Shown: positions 50,030-59,177, counted from the stretch's first letter. The stretch is DNA of 64,000 nt from Blastococcus sp. DSM 46786 (GCF_900109665.1 NZ_FOAO01000004.1:62001-126000); one strand, 5' to 3'. Numbers and translations: made by a program. The notes: generated by a model not told the origin, from the letters alone.

Positions 50030-51043
50030 GTGCACCGCTTCCCCTCGTCCCGGACCTCCCGGGGCGGGCGCGGCGGTCGCGCGGGAGCCCTCCTCCTGCT
50101 CGCCGTCACGGCGCTGACCAGCTGCAGCGGGCCGCAGTCGGCGCTGGACTCCGGCGGTCCCAGCGCCCGCCGTCTCGCCACCCTGTGGTGGGCGCTGTTC
50201 GCCGTGTCGGCGGTCGTCTGGCTGGTCGTCGTCCTCTGCGTCGTGTGGGCCGTGGTGCGGCGCCGCGGGGGCGAGGTGGAGCCGCGCAGCGGCGGAACGC
50301 GGACCGTCGTGGTGGCGGGCATCGTGGTCCCGACGCTCGTGCTCGTCGGGACGTTCGTCGGCACGGTCTCGGTCATGCGCGCGGAGGCCGAACCGCCCAC
50401 GGAGCCGGCGCTCACCGTCGAGGTGATCGGTCACCTCTGGTGGTGGGAGGTGCGCTACCCGGACTTCGTCACCGCCAACGAGCTCCACATCCCCGTCGGG
50501 CGCTCGGTGCAGGTGGAGCTGCGGACCGCCGACGTCATCCACAGCTTCTGGGTCCCCTCGCTGACCAGCAAGGTCGACCTGATCCCGAACCAGGACAACG
50601 AGCTCTGGCTGCACGCCGACGAGGCCGGCGAGTACCGCGGGCAGTGCGCGGAGTTCTGCGGCGCCCAGCACGCGGGCATGTCCTTCCTCGTCATCGCCGA
50701 ACCGGCCGACGAGTTCGACGACTGGCTGGCCGACCAGGCGCGGCCCGCCGAGACCCCGACCGATCCGCTCGCGGTGCGCGGCCGGGAGGTCATGGAGAGC
50801 CAGTCCTGCGCTGCCTGCCACACCGTCAGGGGCACCGACGCGGACGGGGACATCGGCCCCGACCTCACGCACTTCGGCAGCCGGCGCACCCTGGGCGCGG
50901 GCGTCGCGCCGAACGAGCCGGGTTGGCTGGGCGGCTGGATCTCCAACTCGCAGACGATCAAGCCCGGCAACCTCATGCCGCCGCAACCGCTGGACCCCGT
51001 GGACCTCAACGCCCTCATCGCCTACCTCGAAACCCTGGAGTGA
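50030..51043 (+). CDS. ctaC: Cytochrome c oxidase subunit II fused to cytochrome c (caa3)
   Basis: A 337-residue lipoprotein-type subunit II. Signal with LTSC lipobox (about residue 31), two transmembrane helices (about 48-70 and 90-115), and a CuA domain with HSFW, then CAEFCGAQHAGM supplying the two cysteines, His and Met. A C-terminal cytochrome c domain has SCAACHTVRG and the distal Met in GNLMPPQPL. The fusion defines a caa3-type oxidase. GTG at 50030 appears leaderless. Confidence 0.95.
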   Translation: MHRFPSSRTSRGGRGGRAGALLLLAVTALTSCSGPQSALDSGGPSARRLATLWWALFAVSAVVWLVVVLCVVWAVVRRRGGEVEPRSGGTRTVVVAGIVVPTLVLVGTFVGTVSVMRAEAEPPTEPALTVEVIGHLWWWEVRYPDFVTANELHIPVGRSVQVELRTADVIHSFWVPSLTSKVDLIPNQDNELWLHADEAGEYRGQCAEFCGAQHAGMSFLVIAEPADEFDDWLADQARPAETPTDPLAVRGREVMESQSCAACHTVRGTDADGDIGPDLTHFGSRRTLGAGVAPNEPGWLGGWISNSQTIKPGNLMPPQPLDPVDLNALIAYLETLE

Positions 51044-51047
51044 CGCG

Positions 51048-53006
51048 GTGACGACCGTCGAGGAGCGGAGAGCCGCGGACGAGGCCGTCGAGGAGCGGCT
51101 GGCGCCGGCCTGGGAGGAGAGCGGCGGCATCCGCGGCTGGTTCACCACCGTGGACCACAAGAAGATCGGCCGGCGGTACATGGTCACCGCCGCGTTCTTC
51201 TTCGTCGCCGCGGGCCTCGAGGCGATGGTCATGCGGACCCAGCTGGCCGGGGCCCGCCTCGACGTGGTCTCCCCCGAGCTCTACAACCAGCTGTTCACGC
51301 TGCACGGCACGACGATGATCTTCTTCTTCTCGACGCCGATGCTCTTCGGCTTCGGGAACTACCTGATGCCGTTGATGATCGGCGCCCGGGACATGGCCTT
51401 CCCACGGCTGAACGCCTTCGGGTACTGGGTGTTCGCCGCCGCCGGCCTGCTGATGACCGGCAGCCTGCTGTTCGGCGCGGCGCCCAACGGAGGCTGGTTC
51501 GCCTACGTGCCGCTCAACGAGGAGCAGTACCTGCCGGGCGTCGGCATGGACGTCTACTGCCTCGGCCTGCTGCTGCTGGGCATCTCCACGACCGGCGGCG
51601 CGATCAACTTCATCGTCACCGCGCTGACGATGCGGGCGCCGGGGATGTCGCTGAACCGCGTGCCGCTGTTCGTGTGGGCGGTCGTCGTCCAGTCGTTCAT
51701 GATCGTGTTTGCATTGCCGCCGCTGAACGTCGCCAACCTGTTCCTGTTCCTGGACCGCCGGTACGGGTTCCACTTCTTCGACCCGTCCGAGGGCGGCGAC
51801 CCGATCCTCTGGCAGCACCTGTTCTGGCTGTTCGGGCACCCGGACGTCTACATCATCGTGCTGCCGGCGCTCGGCATCGTCTCGGCGATCGTGCCGACGT
51901 TCTCCCGCCGGCCGCTCGCGGCCTACCCGCTGGTCGTGCTGGCCACCGTGACGACGGGGGTCATCAGCTTCGGGGTCTGGGTGCACCACATGTTCGCCAC
52001 CGGGCTGCCGCAGCTGTCCCTGTCCTTCTTCAGCGCCGCCAGCCTGATCGTCACGGTGCCGTCGGGCATCCAGGTCTTCTCGTGGCTGATCACGATCATG
52101 CTCGGCCGGCTGGTGGTCCGGACGCCGATGCTGTGGGTGCTCGGCTTCCTCGTCGTCTTCGTCGCCGGTGGTGTCACCGGCGTGATGTTCGCCGTCGTGC
52201 CCTTCGACCAGCAGACCACCGACTCCTACTTCGTCGTGGCGCACTTCCACTACGTCCTCTTCGGCGGCGCGGTCTTCCCGATCATCGCCGGCATCTACTA
52301 CTGGTTCGGCAAGTTCACCGGCCGCATGCTCAGCGAGCGGCTGGGCCGGTGGAGCTTCTGGGTGGTGTTCGCCGGCTTCAACGTCACGTTCTTCCCGATG
52401 CACGTGCTCGGCCTGCTGGGGATGCCGCGGCGGGTCTACACCTACGAGCCGGAACTCGGCTGGGCGGGCTGGAACCTCGTCGAGACGATCGGCGCCTACG
52501 TCCTCCTGGTCGGCCTGAGCCTCATCCTCTACGACATCGTGCGCGCGCTGCGCCGCGGGCCGGCCGCACCGGACAACCCGTGGGGCGGGGAGACGCTGGA
52601 GTGGGCCACCACCTCGCCGCCGAAGGAGTACAACTTCCCGGTCGTCCCGACGGTGCACAGCCTGCACCCCATGTGGGACGAGAAGTCGCTGGCCTCCATG
52701 GCGCGGGACCGCGACGACGACGAGCGGACCCTCACCGACGGCAAGCAGGCGCTGCGCACCAGCGACCTCGACGGCGTCCCGGAGCACCCCGTCGCACTCC
52801 CCCGGGAGTCGGTGCTCCCGCTCGTCGTGGCCCTCGGCCTCGCCGCGCCCACGTTCGCCCTGGTCCTCGGCGCTCCGCTCGTCGCCGCGGTGTCCGCGCT
52901 GCTCCTGCCCGCCGGGCTGTTCGTGTGGCACTGGCCGCGGGCCGCCCGCCAGGAGGCGGAGGCGGCGCGGTCGCGGGACGCCGCGCCGGCGGGGGCGGAC
53001 GCGTGA
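51048..53006 (+). CDS. ctaD: Cytochrome c oxidase subunit I
   Basis: A 652-residue haem-copper oxidase core with the 12 usual helices plus a C-terminal extension ending in two further helices (LPLVVALGLAAPTFALV region). Haem a ligand HGTTMIFFF, CuB/His-Tyr region GHPDVYIIVLPALG, the two His of VWVHHMF and the haem ligands HFHYVL are present. Asp266 replaces the glutamate of the canonical GHPEVY motif. It starts 4 bases after ctaC and overlaps ctaE (GTGA). Confidence 0.96.
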   Translation: MTTVEERRAADEAVEERLAPAWEESGGIRGWFTTVDHKKIGRRYMVTAAFFFVAAGLEAMVMRTQLAGARLDVVSPELYNQLFTLHGTTMIFFFSTPMLFGFGNYLMPLMIGARDMAFPRLNAFGYWVFAAAGLLMTGSLLFGAAPNGGWFAYVPLNEEQYLPGVGMDVYCLGLLLLGISTTGGAINFIVTALTMRAPGMSLNRVPLFVWAVVVQSFMIVFALPPLNVANLFLFLDRRYGFHFFDPSEGGDPILWQHLFWLFGHPDVYIIVLPALGIVSAIVPTFSRRPLAAYPLVVLATVTTGVISFGVWVHHMFATGLPQLSLSFFSAASLIVTVPSGIQVFSWLITIMLGRLVVRTPMLWVLGFLVVFVAGGVTGVMFAVVPFDQQTTDSYFVVAHFHYVLFGGAVFPIIAGIYYWFGKFTGRMLSERLGRWSFWVVFAGFNVTFFPMHVLGLLGMPRRVYTYEPELGWAGWNLVETIGAYVLLVGLSLILYDIVRALRRGPAAPDNPWGGETLEWATTSPPKEYNFPVVPTVHSLHPMWDEKSLASMARDRDDDERTLTDGKQALRTSDLDGVPEHPVALPRESVLPLVVALGLAAPTFALVLGAPLVAAVSALLLPAGLFVWHWPRAARQEAEAARSRDAAPAGADA

Positions 53007-53626
53007 CCGCCCTCCCGGCCGCCGCCACCGACCCGGCCGCGGCGGCCCGCGAGGTCCCCGCCGGTCGTCGCCCCGGCTGGTGGGGCATGGTGCTCGCGCT
53101 GGTGACCGACGTCGCCGCGTTCGCCGCGCTGCTGGCCGCCTACTTCTACATCCGGTTCGTGACCGCCGGGGACAACTGGCCACCGGGCGACATCGCGGAG
53201 CCGAAGCTCCTGAAGGCCTGGATCATGACGGCCCTGCTGCTCGCCAGCAGCGCACCGCTCGTCTTCGCGGACCACGGGATCAAGAACGGCCGGCGCGGTC
53301 GGATGCTGGCCGGCGTCGGTGTCACGGTCCTGCTGGGCGTGGCGTTCCTGGTCGTGCAGGGTCTGGAGTACCGCGAGAAGCTGACCGTGGAGTTCACCCC
53401 GCAGACCAACGCCTACGGCTCGCTGTTCTTCGCCATCACCGGCTTCCACGGGCTGCACGTGATCGTCGGTGTGCTGGCCCTGCTGGTGATCCTCGTCGCC
53501 GGTCTCGCCGGCCGGATCACCCACCGCCACCACGCGATCGTCCGCATCACCGGGCTGTACTGGCACACGGTGGGGGCGGTCTGGGTCTTCATCTTCGGCT
53601 CCCTCTACCTGGCGGCGCAGCTGTGA
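53003..53626 (+). CDS. ctaE: Cytochrome c oxidase subunit III
   Basis: A 207-residue subunit III of five helices. The N-terminal helix region WGMVLALVTDVAAFAALLAAYFYIR (in pieces) and FFAITGFHGLHVIVGV, ITGLYWHTVGAVWVFIF are family blocks. It lacks the first two helices of the seven-helix mitochondrial form, as in other bacterial caa3 oxidases. It stabilises the catalytic core and proton uptake. Confidence 0.93.
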   Translation: MTALPAAATDPAAAAREVPAGRRPGWWGMVLALVTDVAAFAALLAAYFYIRFVTAGDNWPPGDIAEPKLLKAWIMTALLLASSAPLVFADHGIKNGRRGRMLAGVGVTVLLGVAFLVVQGLEYREKLTVEFTPQTNAYGSLFFAITGFHGLHVIVGVLALLVILVAGLAGRITHRHHAIVRITGLYWHTVGAVWVFIFGSLYLAAQL

Positions 53627-54027
53627 GGGCGGCCGCCGAGCGGGCCGGGCTGCGGGCCGCGCCCTGGTTGCTGTGGTTCGGCGTCCTGGGCGGTGGCATC
53701 GCCTGGACCCTGCACACCGTCGTCGACTGGGGCCTGGAGGAGACCGTCTGCCGCTCGGGCAACGACGAGCTGCTGGGCCTGCCGCTGCGTCCGGTCCTCG
53801 GCGTGCTGTCGCTGCTGTTCCTCGCCCTGGCGGTCGCCTCGACCGTCGTCGCCTACGTGCTGTGGCGACGGCTGTCCGGCGCCCCGGCCGGCGACGATCT
53901 GGCGGAGCTGCGGCGCGGGCGGGCCTCGTTCATGGCCCTGGTCGGCCTGGTCGCCGACGTCCTGTTCACCCTCATGGTGCTGATGAGCAGCGTCGCCGTC
54001 CTCGTGATCCCGGTGTGCGTGTCATGA
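53623..54027 (+). CDS. Small membrane protein of oxidase operon, unknown
   Basis: A 134-residue protein with three transmembrane segments (WLLWFGVLGGGIAWTLHTVV, LGVLSLLFLALAVASTVV, and FMALVGLVADVLFTLMVL). A short outside loop contains GLEETVCRSG; a second cysteine ends the protein (VIPVCVS), so a disulfide between them is possible. Overlaps at both ends (GTGA and ATGA) place it in the caa3 operon. It may be a fourth oxidase subunit or assembly factor. Not a recognised family. Confidence 0.7.
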   Translation: MRAAAERAGLRAAPWLLWFGVLGGGIAWTLHTVVDWGLEETVCRSGNDELLGLPLRPVLGVLSLLFLALAVASTVVAYVLWRRLSGAPAGDDLAELRRGRASFMALVGLVADVLFTLMVLMSSVAVLVIPVCVS

Positions 54028-54932
54028 GCGGCGAGCTCCTCGCGCACGGCGGCGCGCACGGCGGCGTGGTCTGGCAGACCGCCGTGCTCGTCGGCGCGGC
54101 CGGTGCCCTGGCGGTGGCCTACGACGTGGGGGCGCGACGGCTGCTCGCGACCCACCCGACCTCGTCGTGGACCTGGCGTCGCTGGGCCTTCCCCGCCGGG
54201 CTGGCCGTGCTCGTCGTCGCGCTGCTGCCGCCGCTGGAGCCGGTCGTCGAGGCGAGCTTCCCGCTGCACATGACCCAGCACGTCGCGCTGCTGATGGTGG
54301 CCGCCCCGCTGCTGGCGCTCGGCGCGTCCGGGCTCCCCCTGCTGCTCGTCCTGCCGCACCGCCGGCGGCGGCAGGTGGCCGCGGTCCGCTCGTCGTCACC
54401 GGTCCGGCGGGCCCGGGCCGTCGCCGCGCTGCCGGCGGTCGTCGTGGCCGGGCACGCGGCCGTCGTGAGCGCCTGGCACCTCCCGGGGCTGTACTCGGCG
54501 GCGCTGGCCTCGACGGCCGTGCACGTCACCGAGCACGCCGCCTTCCTGGCGGTGGGCTGGTGGTTCTGGTCACTGGTGACGACGCCGGCCGCCGAACTGG
54601 ACGGCCGCACGGTGCTCTACATCGCCGCCAGCGGGCTGCCGATGAACCTGCTGGGCGCCGTCCTGACCTTCGCGCCCGTCCCCCTCTACCCCGCCCAGAC
54701 CGGGACCGGCCCCGGCGCGCTGACCGAACAGCAGCTCGCCGGCCTCCTGATGTGGGTCCCCGCGGGGGTGGTCTACGTGGGGCTGTGCGCGGTCGTCCTG
54801 CTGCTGTGGCTGCGCAGGTTGGAGCGCGACTCCCCGGGCGGCACCGTCCTCCCGGCGCCCGACGTGCCCGGTGTGCGGGAGCCGGCCGACGCCGGCAGGC
54901 TCGCGACGGCGGACGGGAGGCCGGCACCGTGA
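54024..54932 (+). CDS. ctaG: Cytochrome c oxidase assembly protein CtaG (Caa3_CtaG)
   Basis: A 302-residue membrane protein with about seven helices of the Bacillus-type caa3 CtaG family. FPLHMTQHVALLMVAAPLLALG and HVTEHAAFLAVGWWFWSLV hold paired histidines typical of the family, and AASGLPMNLLGAVLTF is another conserved block. It is needed for active caa3 oxidase, probably in CuB or CuA delivery. Overlaps by ATGA and GTGA. Confidence 0.9.
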   Translation: MSGELLAHGGAHGGVVWQTAVLVGAAGALAVAYDVGARRLLATHPTSSWTWRRWAFPAGLAVLVVALLPPLEPVVEASFPLHMTQHVALLMVAAPLLALGASGLPLLLVLPHRRRRQVAAVRSSSPVRRARAVAALPAVVVAGHAAVVSAWHLPGLYSAALASTAVHVTEHAAFLAVGWWFWSLVTTPAAELDGRTVLYIAASGLPMNLLGAVLTFAPVPLYPAQTGTGPGALTEQQLAGLLMWVPAGVVYVGLCAVVLLLWLRRLERDSPGGTVLPAPDVPGVREPADAGRLATADGRPAP

Positions 54933-55321
54933 GACGCACCCCGGGCGGTCCGCTGCCCTGGCTGGCCACGCTGGCGGCCCTGGTCGCGGTCGGCGCCTGC
55001 TCCACGCCCGGCGAGCAGCTGCCGCCCGCCGAGGCGCAGCTGGGCGATCCCGACCGGGGCGCCGCGCTGATCACCGACTACGGCTGCGGCTCCTGCCACG
55101 TCATCCCCGGCCTGGAGCAGGCCGACGGCCTGGTCGGCCCCCCGCTGACCAGCTTCGGCCGGCGCATGTACATCGCCGGCAACCTGCCGAACAACGCGGA
55201 GAACCTGCAGTACTGGATCCGCGAACCGCAGGACGTGGAACCGGGCACCGCCATGCCCGACCTCGGGGTCTCGCGCGTCGACGCCCGCGACATCGCCGCC
55301 TACCTCCTGACGCTCGAATGA
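54929..55321 (+). CDS. Mono-haem cytochrome c lipoprotein
   Basis: A 130-residue exported cytochrome. Signal peptide with lipobox VGAC (about residue 24), then the haem site YGCGSCHVIPG and a distal methionine in GTAMPDLGVS. Lipid anchoring outside the membrane suits electron shuttling between the bc complex and caa3. Overlaps both neighbours by 4 bases. Confidence 0.92.
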   Translation: MRRTPGGPLPWLATLAALVAVGACSTPGEQLPPAEAQLGDPDRGAALITDYGCGSCHVIPGLEQADGLVGPPLTSFGRRMYIAGNLPNNAENLQYWIREPQDVEPGTAMPDLGVSRVDARDIAAYLLTLE

Positions 55322-56115
55322 CCACCACCCGCTCCACCGCACGAGGATGGCCGGCCCTGGCCGTGGTGCTCGGCATCCTGCTCACGTCGGGTCTCCTGGG
55401 CGGTCAGGCCGCCGCGGATCCGATGCCCGTACCGGTGCCGGGCACGCCGACGGCCCCACCGCCGGACGCGGCCCCCGAGGACCCGCTCGAGCGCGGCGCG
55501 GAGCTCTACCGGGCCAGCTGCGCCAGCTGTCACGGCCAGGAGGGCGGCGGCAGCCAGCGGGGACCGTCCCTGGAAGGGGTGGGCGAGGCGTCGGTGGACT
55601 TCCAGCTCGAGACCGGCCGCATGCCCCTGGTCGAGGAGGAGGCCAGCGCCGAGCGCGGGGAGCCCGCGTTCAGCGAGGAGGACATCGACGCGCTCGTGGC
55701 GTACGTGGGGATCTTCGCGGCCGGCGGGCCGGAGATCCCCACCGTCGGCCCGGGCGACCTCACCGAGGGCCGCGAGCTGTACCTGCAGAACTGCGCCGCC
55801 TGCCACTCCGCGAGCGGCACCGGTTACACCCAGGTCGGTGGCCGGCAGGCGCCGTCGCTCATGGAGACCGACCCGGTGCAGGTGGCCGAGGCGATCCGGG
55901 TGGGGCCCAACCTCATGCCCGTGTGGCCCGAGGAGGTGCTGGACCAGCAGCAGCTGGACTCCGTGGTCAGCTACGTGCAGGAGCTGCAGCGGCTGGACGG
56001 ACGGGGCGGGGCCGACCTCGGCCGGATCGGCCCGGTGGCCGAGACCCTGGTGGGGTTCGCCGGGTTGGCCCTGCTGGTGGTCGTCGTCCGGCTGCTGGGG
56101 AAGCGGGCACCGTGA
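55318..56115 (+). CDS. qcrC: Di-haem cytochrome c subunit of bc complex
   Basis: A 265-residue protein with N-terminal signal/anchor, two cytochrome c domains (haem sites CASCHGQEGG and CAACHSASG, with methionines in GRMPLVEEEA and GPNLMPVWPEE) and a C-terminal transmembrane helix (VGFAGLALLVVVVRLLG). This is the QcrC layout of actinobacterial bcc complexes. Overlaps by ATGA and GTGA. Confidence 0.93.
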   Translation: MTTTRSTARGWPALAVVLGILLTSGLLGGQAAADPMPVPVPGTPTAPPPDAAPEDPLERGAELYRASCASCHGQEGGGSQRGPSLEGVGEASVDFQLETGRMPLVEEEASAERGEPAFSEEDIDALVAYVGIFAAGGPEIPTVGPGDLTEGRELYLQNCAACHSASGTGYTQVGGRQAPSLMETDPVQVAEAIRVGPNLMPVWPEEVLDQQQLDSVVSYVQELQRLDGRGGADLGRIGPVAETLVGFAGLALLVVVVRLLGKRAP

Positions 56116-56960
56116 CCCGCCGATCCGCGGAGGCCTGGGTCGCCGCCGCCTTCCTGGGCGCCACCGCCACCGCCGTCGGCTTCATCGCCGCCTACGTCGT
56201 CGATGCCTCGCCGCAGGCCCTGGGCGGCCTGCTCGGCGCGACCTGCGCGCTCCTGGCGCTGGGCCTGGTGATCTGGTCGCACACCCTGCTGCCGCACGGC
56301 ACCTACGTCGAGGAACGATCCCCGGTGCAGCCGCCCGAGGAGACGCAGGACGCACTCGTCGACACGATGGCGCGCGGCAGCGGCGGCACGCCGGCACTGG
56401 TCCGCCGCACCCTGGTCCTGGCCGGCCTCGGGCTCGGCGCCGCCCTCGTGGTGCCGCTGCGCAGCCTGCTGCTGCCCTCCAGCGAGCCGCCGGGCGAGGC
56501 CCTGCGGCACAGCCCGTGGCAGCCCGGCGCCCGCCTGATGACCCGGGCCGGCGACCTGGTCCGGTCCGAGGAGGTCGTCCCCGGCACCGAGCTGACCGTG
56601 TTCCCCGAGGGCGAGCTGCGCGCCGACGACGCCACCGCCGTGGTGATCCGGCTGCCGGACGAGGACGTCCGGCTGCTCGACGAGGCCACCGCCGCCCTCG
56701 CGGTCGGCGGGATCGTGGCCTTCTCCAAGCTGTGCACCCACGCCGGCTGCCCGGTAGGGCTCTACGAGCAGACGACGCGGCAGCTGTTCTGCCCGTGCCA
56801 CCAGTCGGTGTTCGACGTGCTCCGGGGCGCCGAACCCACCGCCGGGCCCGCGGTGCGCCCGCTGCCCCAGCTGCCGCTGGGCGTCGACGACGCCGGCTAC
56901 CTCGTCGCTCGGGGCGAGTTCCGCGGCCAGGTGGGCCCGAGCTTCTGGAGGCCGGCGTGA
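56112..56960 (+). CDS. qcrA: Rieske iron-sulfur subunit of bc complex
   Basis: A 282-residue actinobacterial Rieske protein with three N-terminal helices (two near residues 8-55 and one near 95-115). The 2Fe-2S ligands are in CTHAGCPVG and CPCHQSVFD. It passes electrons from quinol to QcrC. The start is a GTG in the GTGA overlap with qcrC. Confidence 0.95.
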   Translation: MTRRSAEAWVAAAFLGATATAVGFIAAYVVDASPQALGGLLGATCALLALGLVIWSHTLLPHGTYVEERSPVQPPEETQDALVDTMARGSGGTPALVRRTLVLAGLGLGAALVVPLRSLLLPSSEPPGEALRHSPWQPGARLMTRAGDLVRSEEVVPGTELTVFPEGELRADDATAVVIRLPDEDVRLLDEATAALAVGGIVAFSKLCTHAGCPVGLYEQTTRQLFCPCHQSVFDVLRGAEPTAGPAVRPLPQLPLGVDDAGYLVARGEFRGQVGPSFWRPA

Positions 56961-58450
56961 TCACCCGGTGGGCGGTGAAGCGGACCGACGACCGGCTGGG
57001 GTTCTCCCGGACCGCCCGGTCGGGGCTGAACAAGGTCTTCCCCGACCACTGGTCGTTCATGATCGGGGAGATCGCGCTGTACAGCTTCCTGTACCTCGTG
57101 CTCTCCGGCGTCTTCCTGAGCCTGTTCTTCGACGCCTCCACCGCTCGCACCGTGTACGAGGGCAGCTACGACGCGGTCCGCGGCTCGGAGGTGTCGGCCG
57201 CCTTCGCCTCGACGTTGGAGCTGAGCTACGACGTCCGGATGGGCCTGGTCGTCCGCCAGTCCCACCACTGGGCCGCACTGCTGTTCGTCGGCGCGATCCT
57301 CGTGCACCTGTGCCGCATCTTCTTCACCGGCGCCTTCCGCCGCCCGCGCGGGATCAACTGGGCCGTCGGGGTCACCCTGCTGCTGCTCGCCATCGTCAAC
57401 GGGTTCGCCGGCTACTCCCTGCCCGACGACCTGCTCTCGGGCACCGGCCTCCGGGTGGCCAACGCCGTGCTGCTCTCCATCCCGGTCGTGGGCGGCTGGC
57501 TGTCGTTCCTGGTCTTCGGCGGCGAGTTCCCGGCCGAGGCGATGATCCCGCGGCTGTACGTCGTGCACATATTGATCGTCCCGGCGCTCATCGCGGCGTT
57601 GATCACCGCGCACATGGTGATCCTGATCCGCCAGAAGCACACCCACTTCCCCGGCCCCGGCCGCACCGACACCAACGTCGTCGGCTCCCGGTTGTGGCCG
57701 TCGTACGCGGTGCGCAGCGTGGGTCTGCTGTTCTTCGTCGTCGCCGCGGCCCTGACCCTCGGCGGGCTCGTCCAGATCAACCCCATCTGGTACTGGGGGC
57801 CCTTCGAGCCGGGATCGGCGACCGCACCGGCGCAGCCGGACTGGTACGTCGGGTGGCTCGACGGGGCCCTGCGGCTGATGCCACCGTGGGAGCCGGTCGC
57901 CTTCGGGTACCGGCTCTCGAGCGTGTTCCTGCCCGCGGTCGTCCTACCGGGGCTGACCTTCCTGGTGCTGTACCTGTGGCCGGTGCTGGAGCGGCTGGTG
58001 ACCGGGGACCGCCGTGCCCACCAGGTGCTGCAGCGCCCACGGGAGCGCCCGGGACGCGTCGCCGTCGGCGTCGCCGCGCTCACCTTCTACGGACTCCTGC
58101 TGACCGCCTTCAGCCTCGACATCGTGAGCCAGTACACCGGCATCGCGGTGTTCGCCCTGGTCTACTTCTTCCGGGTGACGGTCCTGGTGCTCCCGCTGCT
58201 GACCGGCGCGATCGCCTTCGTGCTGGCGCGGGCGCTGCGGGACAGCGACGCCGAGGGACTGCTGGCGCTGACCGGATCCGACCTGCGCCGATCGCTGCGC
58301 CGTCACCGGGAGGTCCCCGGGGAGCCCTCGGACGCGGAGGACACCGAGCGGCGTCCGGCGACGGAGACCGAGCACGCCGCCACCGGGCCGGTGGGCCGGG
58401 ACGAGGAGGAGTCCGAACCGGTGCGGGTCGAGGCGGGACCGGTCCCGTGA
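56957..58450 (+). CDS. qcrB: Cytochrome b subunit of bc complex
   Basis: A 497-residue cytochrome b with the long actinobacterial C-terminal region. Haem ligands lie in RQSHHWAALLFVGAILVHLC and in VVHILIVPALIAALITAHMV. The quinol-oxidation motif reads QPDWYVGW (PDWY in place of mitochondrial PEWY). The C-terminal 70 residues are a charged, disordered-looking tail (EDTERRPATETEHAATG). Start GTG overlaps qcrA. Confidence 0.95.
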   Translation: MITRWAVKRTDDRLGFSRTARSGLNKVFPDHWSFMIGEIALYSFLYLVLSGVFLSLFFDASTARTVYEGSYDAVRGSEVSAAFASTLELSYDVRMGLVVRQSHHWAALLFVGAILVHLCRIFFTGAFRRPRGINWAVGVTLLLLAIVNGFAGYSLPDDLLSGTGLRVANAVLLSIPVVGGWLSFLVFGGEFPAEAMIPRLYVVHILIVPALIAALITAHMVILIRQKHTHFPGPGRTDTNVVGSRLWPSYAVRSVGLLFFVVAAALTLGGLVQINPIWYWGPFEPGSATAPAQPDWYVGWLDGALRLMPPWEPVAFGYRLSSVFLPAVVLPGLTFLVLYLWPVLERLVTGDRRAHQVLQRPRERPGRVAVGVAALTFYGLLLTAFSLDIVSQYTGIAVFALVYFFRVTVLVLPLLTGAIAFVLARALRDSDAEGLLALTGSDLRRSLRRHREVPGEPSDAEDTERRPATETEHAATGPVGRDEEESEPVRVEAGPVP

Positions 58451-58812
58451 ACGAGCACGTGGAGGTGTGGCGGCAGCCGGGTGGGCGCTGGCGGTGGCGC
58501 TACGTCGGGGTGGCGGACGGCGGCGGGACGGTCGAGCTGCCCAGCAACTCGTCGGAGGCCACCTGCGAGGCCGCCGTCGACGCGGCGCGGACCGCGTACC
58601 CGGGGTTCGCCGTGGTCGTCGACCGGTCGTCGGCGGATGCCGCCACCGGCGGCGCGGACCGGCGCGCACGGTGGCTGGGGGCCGCCCTCGTGGTGTTCCT
58701 CGTCGCCGCCCGGAGGCACGGCGTGTGGACGGCGGCCGTCGTGGTGGTCGCCGCGGTGGCGGTCACCGCACGCGGTCTCCGCGGGGCACGCACCGGCGGG
58801 AGCGCGGCGTGA
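58447..58812 (+). CDS. Small membrane-anchored protein, DUF1508-like N-terminus
   Basis: A 121-residue protein. The first 55 residues (VEVWRQPGGRWRWRYVGVADGG ... TCEAAVDAARTAYPG, in pieces) look like the short repeat domain of YegP/DUF1508, which occurs in small dimeric proteins. A C-terminal hydrophobic region (about 75-108) likely holds one or two membrane segments. Overlaps qcrB and the next gene by 4 bases each, so it belongs to the bc/caa3 operon. Function unknown. Confidence 0.65.
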   Translation: MNEHVEVWRQPGGRWRWRYVGVADGGGTVELPSNSSEATCEAAVDAARTAYPGFAVVVDRSSADAATGGADRRARWLGAALVVFLVAARRHGVWTAAVVVVAAVAVTARGLRGARTGGSAA

Positions 58813-59177
58813 CCCCCCCGGTCCGGACGTCCACCGGTGCGCTCGGCCGTGCGCTCCGGATCGCGCTGGTGGTGCTCGCCGTGGTCGCGGTCGTCGCCGT
58901 CATGGTCCGGCTGTCGGTGTGGCAGTGGGACCGCGGGCGGGCCCGCGGATCGCTGCTCAACTACAGCTACGCGATCGAGTGGCTGGCCTTCGCCGTCCTG
59001 ACGGTGGTCGGTGTGGTCCGGCTGTGGCGGGAGGGCCGCAGCGTCGCCGAGCAGGACGCCCCGCCCGAGCCGGGCACGGGCGGGCCGCTCGTGGGGCCTC
59101 CGCTGCAGCCGGGGCAGGAGCTGGAGGAGCTCACCTGGGTGCGGCTGCGCCGCCGGCTGGGGCTCTCCCGCGACTGA
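58809..59177 (+). CDS. Small two-helix membrane protein, unknown
   Basis: A 122-residue protein with two transmembrane segments: IALVVLAVVAVVAVMVRLSV and YAIEWLAFAVLTVVGVVRLW. Between them is WQWDRGRARGSLLNYSY, a pattern seen in small actinobacterial membrane proteins. The QWDRGRARG stretch recalls the last part of SURF1-type proteins, but the rest does not fit. Last gene of the operon. It could be an assembly factor for the oxidase. Confidence 0.65.
   Translation: MTPPVRTSTGALGRALRIALVVLAVVAVVAVMVRLSVWQWDRGRARGSLLNYSYAIEWLAFAVLTVVGVVRLWREGRSVAEQDAPPEPGTGGPLVGPPLQPGQELEELTWVRLRRRLGLSRD

Noticed and set aside
51015-53183. A minus-strand open frame of about 720 codons opposite ctaD
   Set aside because: Same artefact; the plus strand carries an unmistakable oxidase subunit I.
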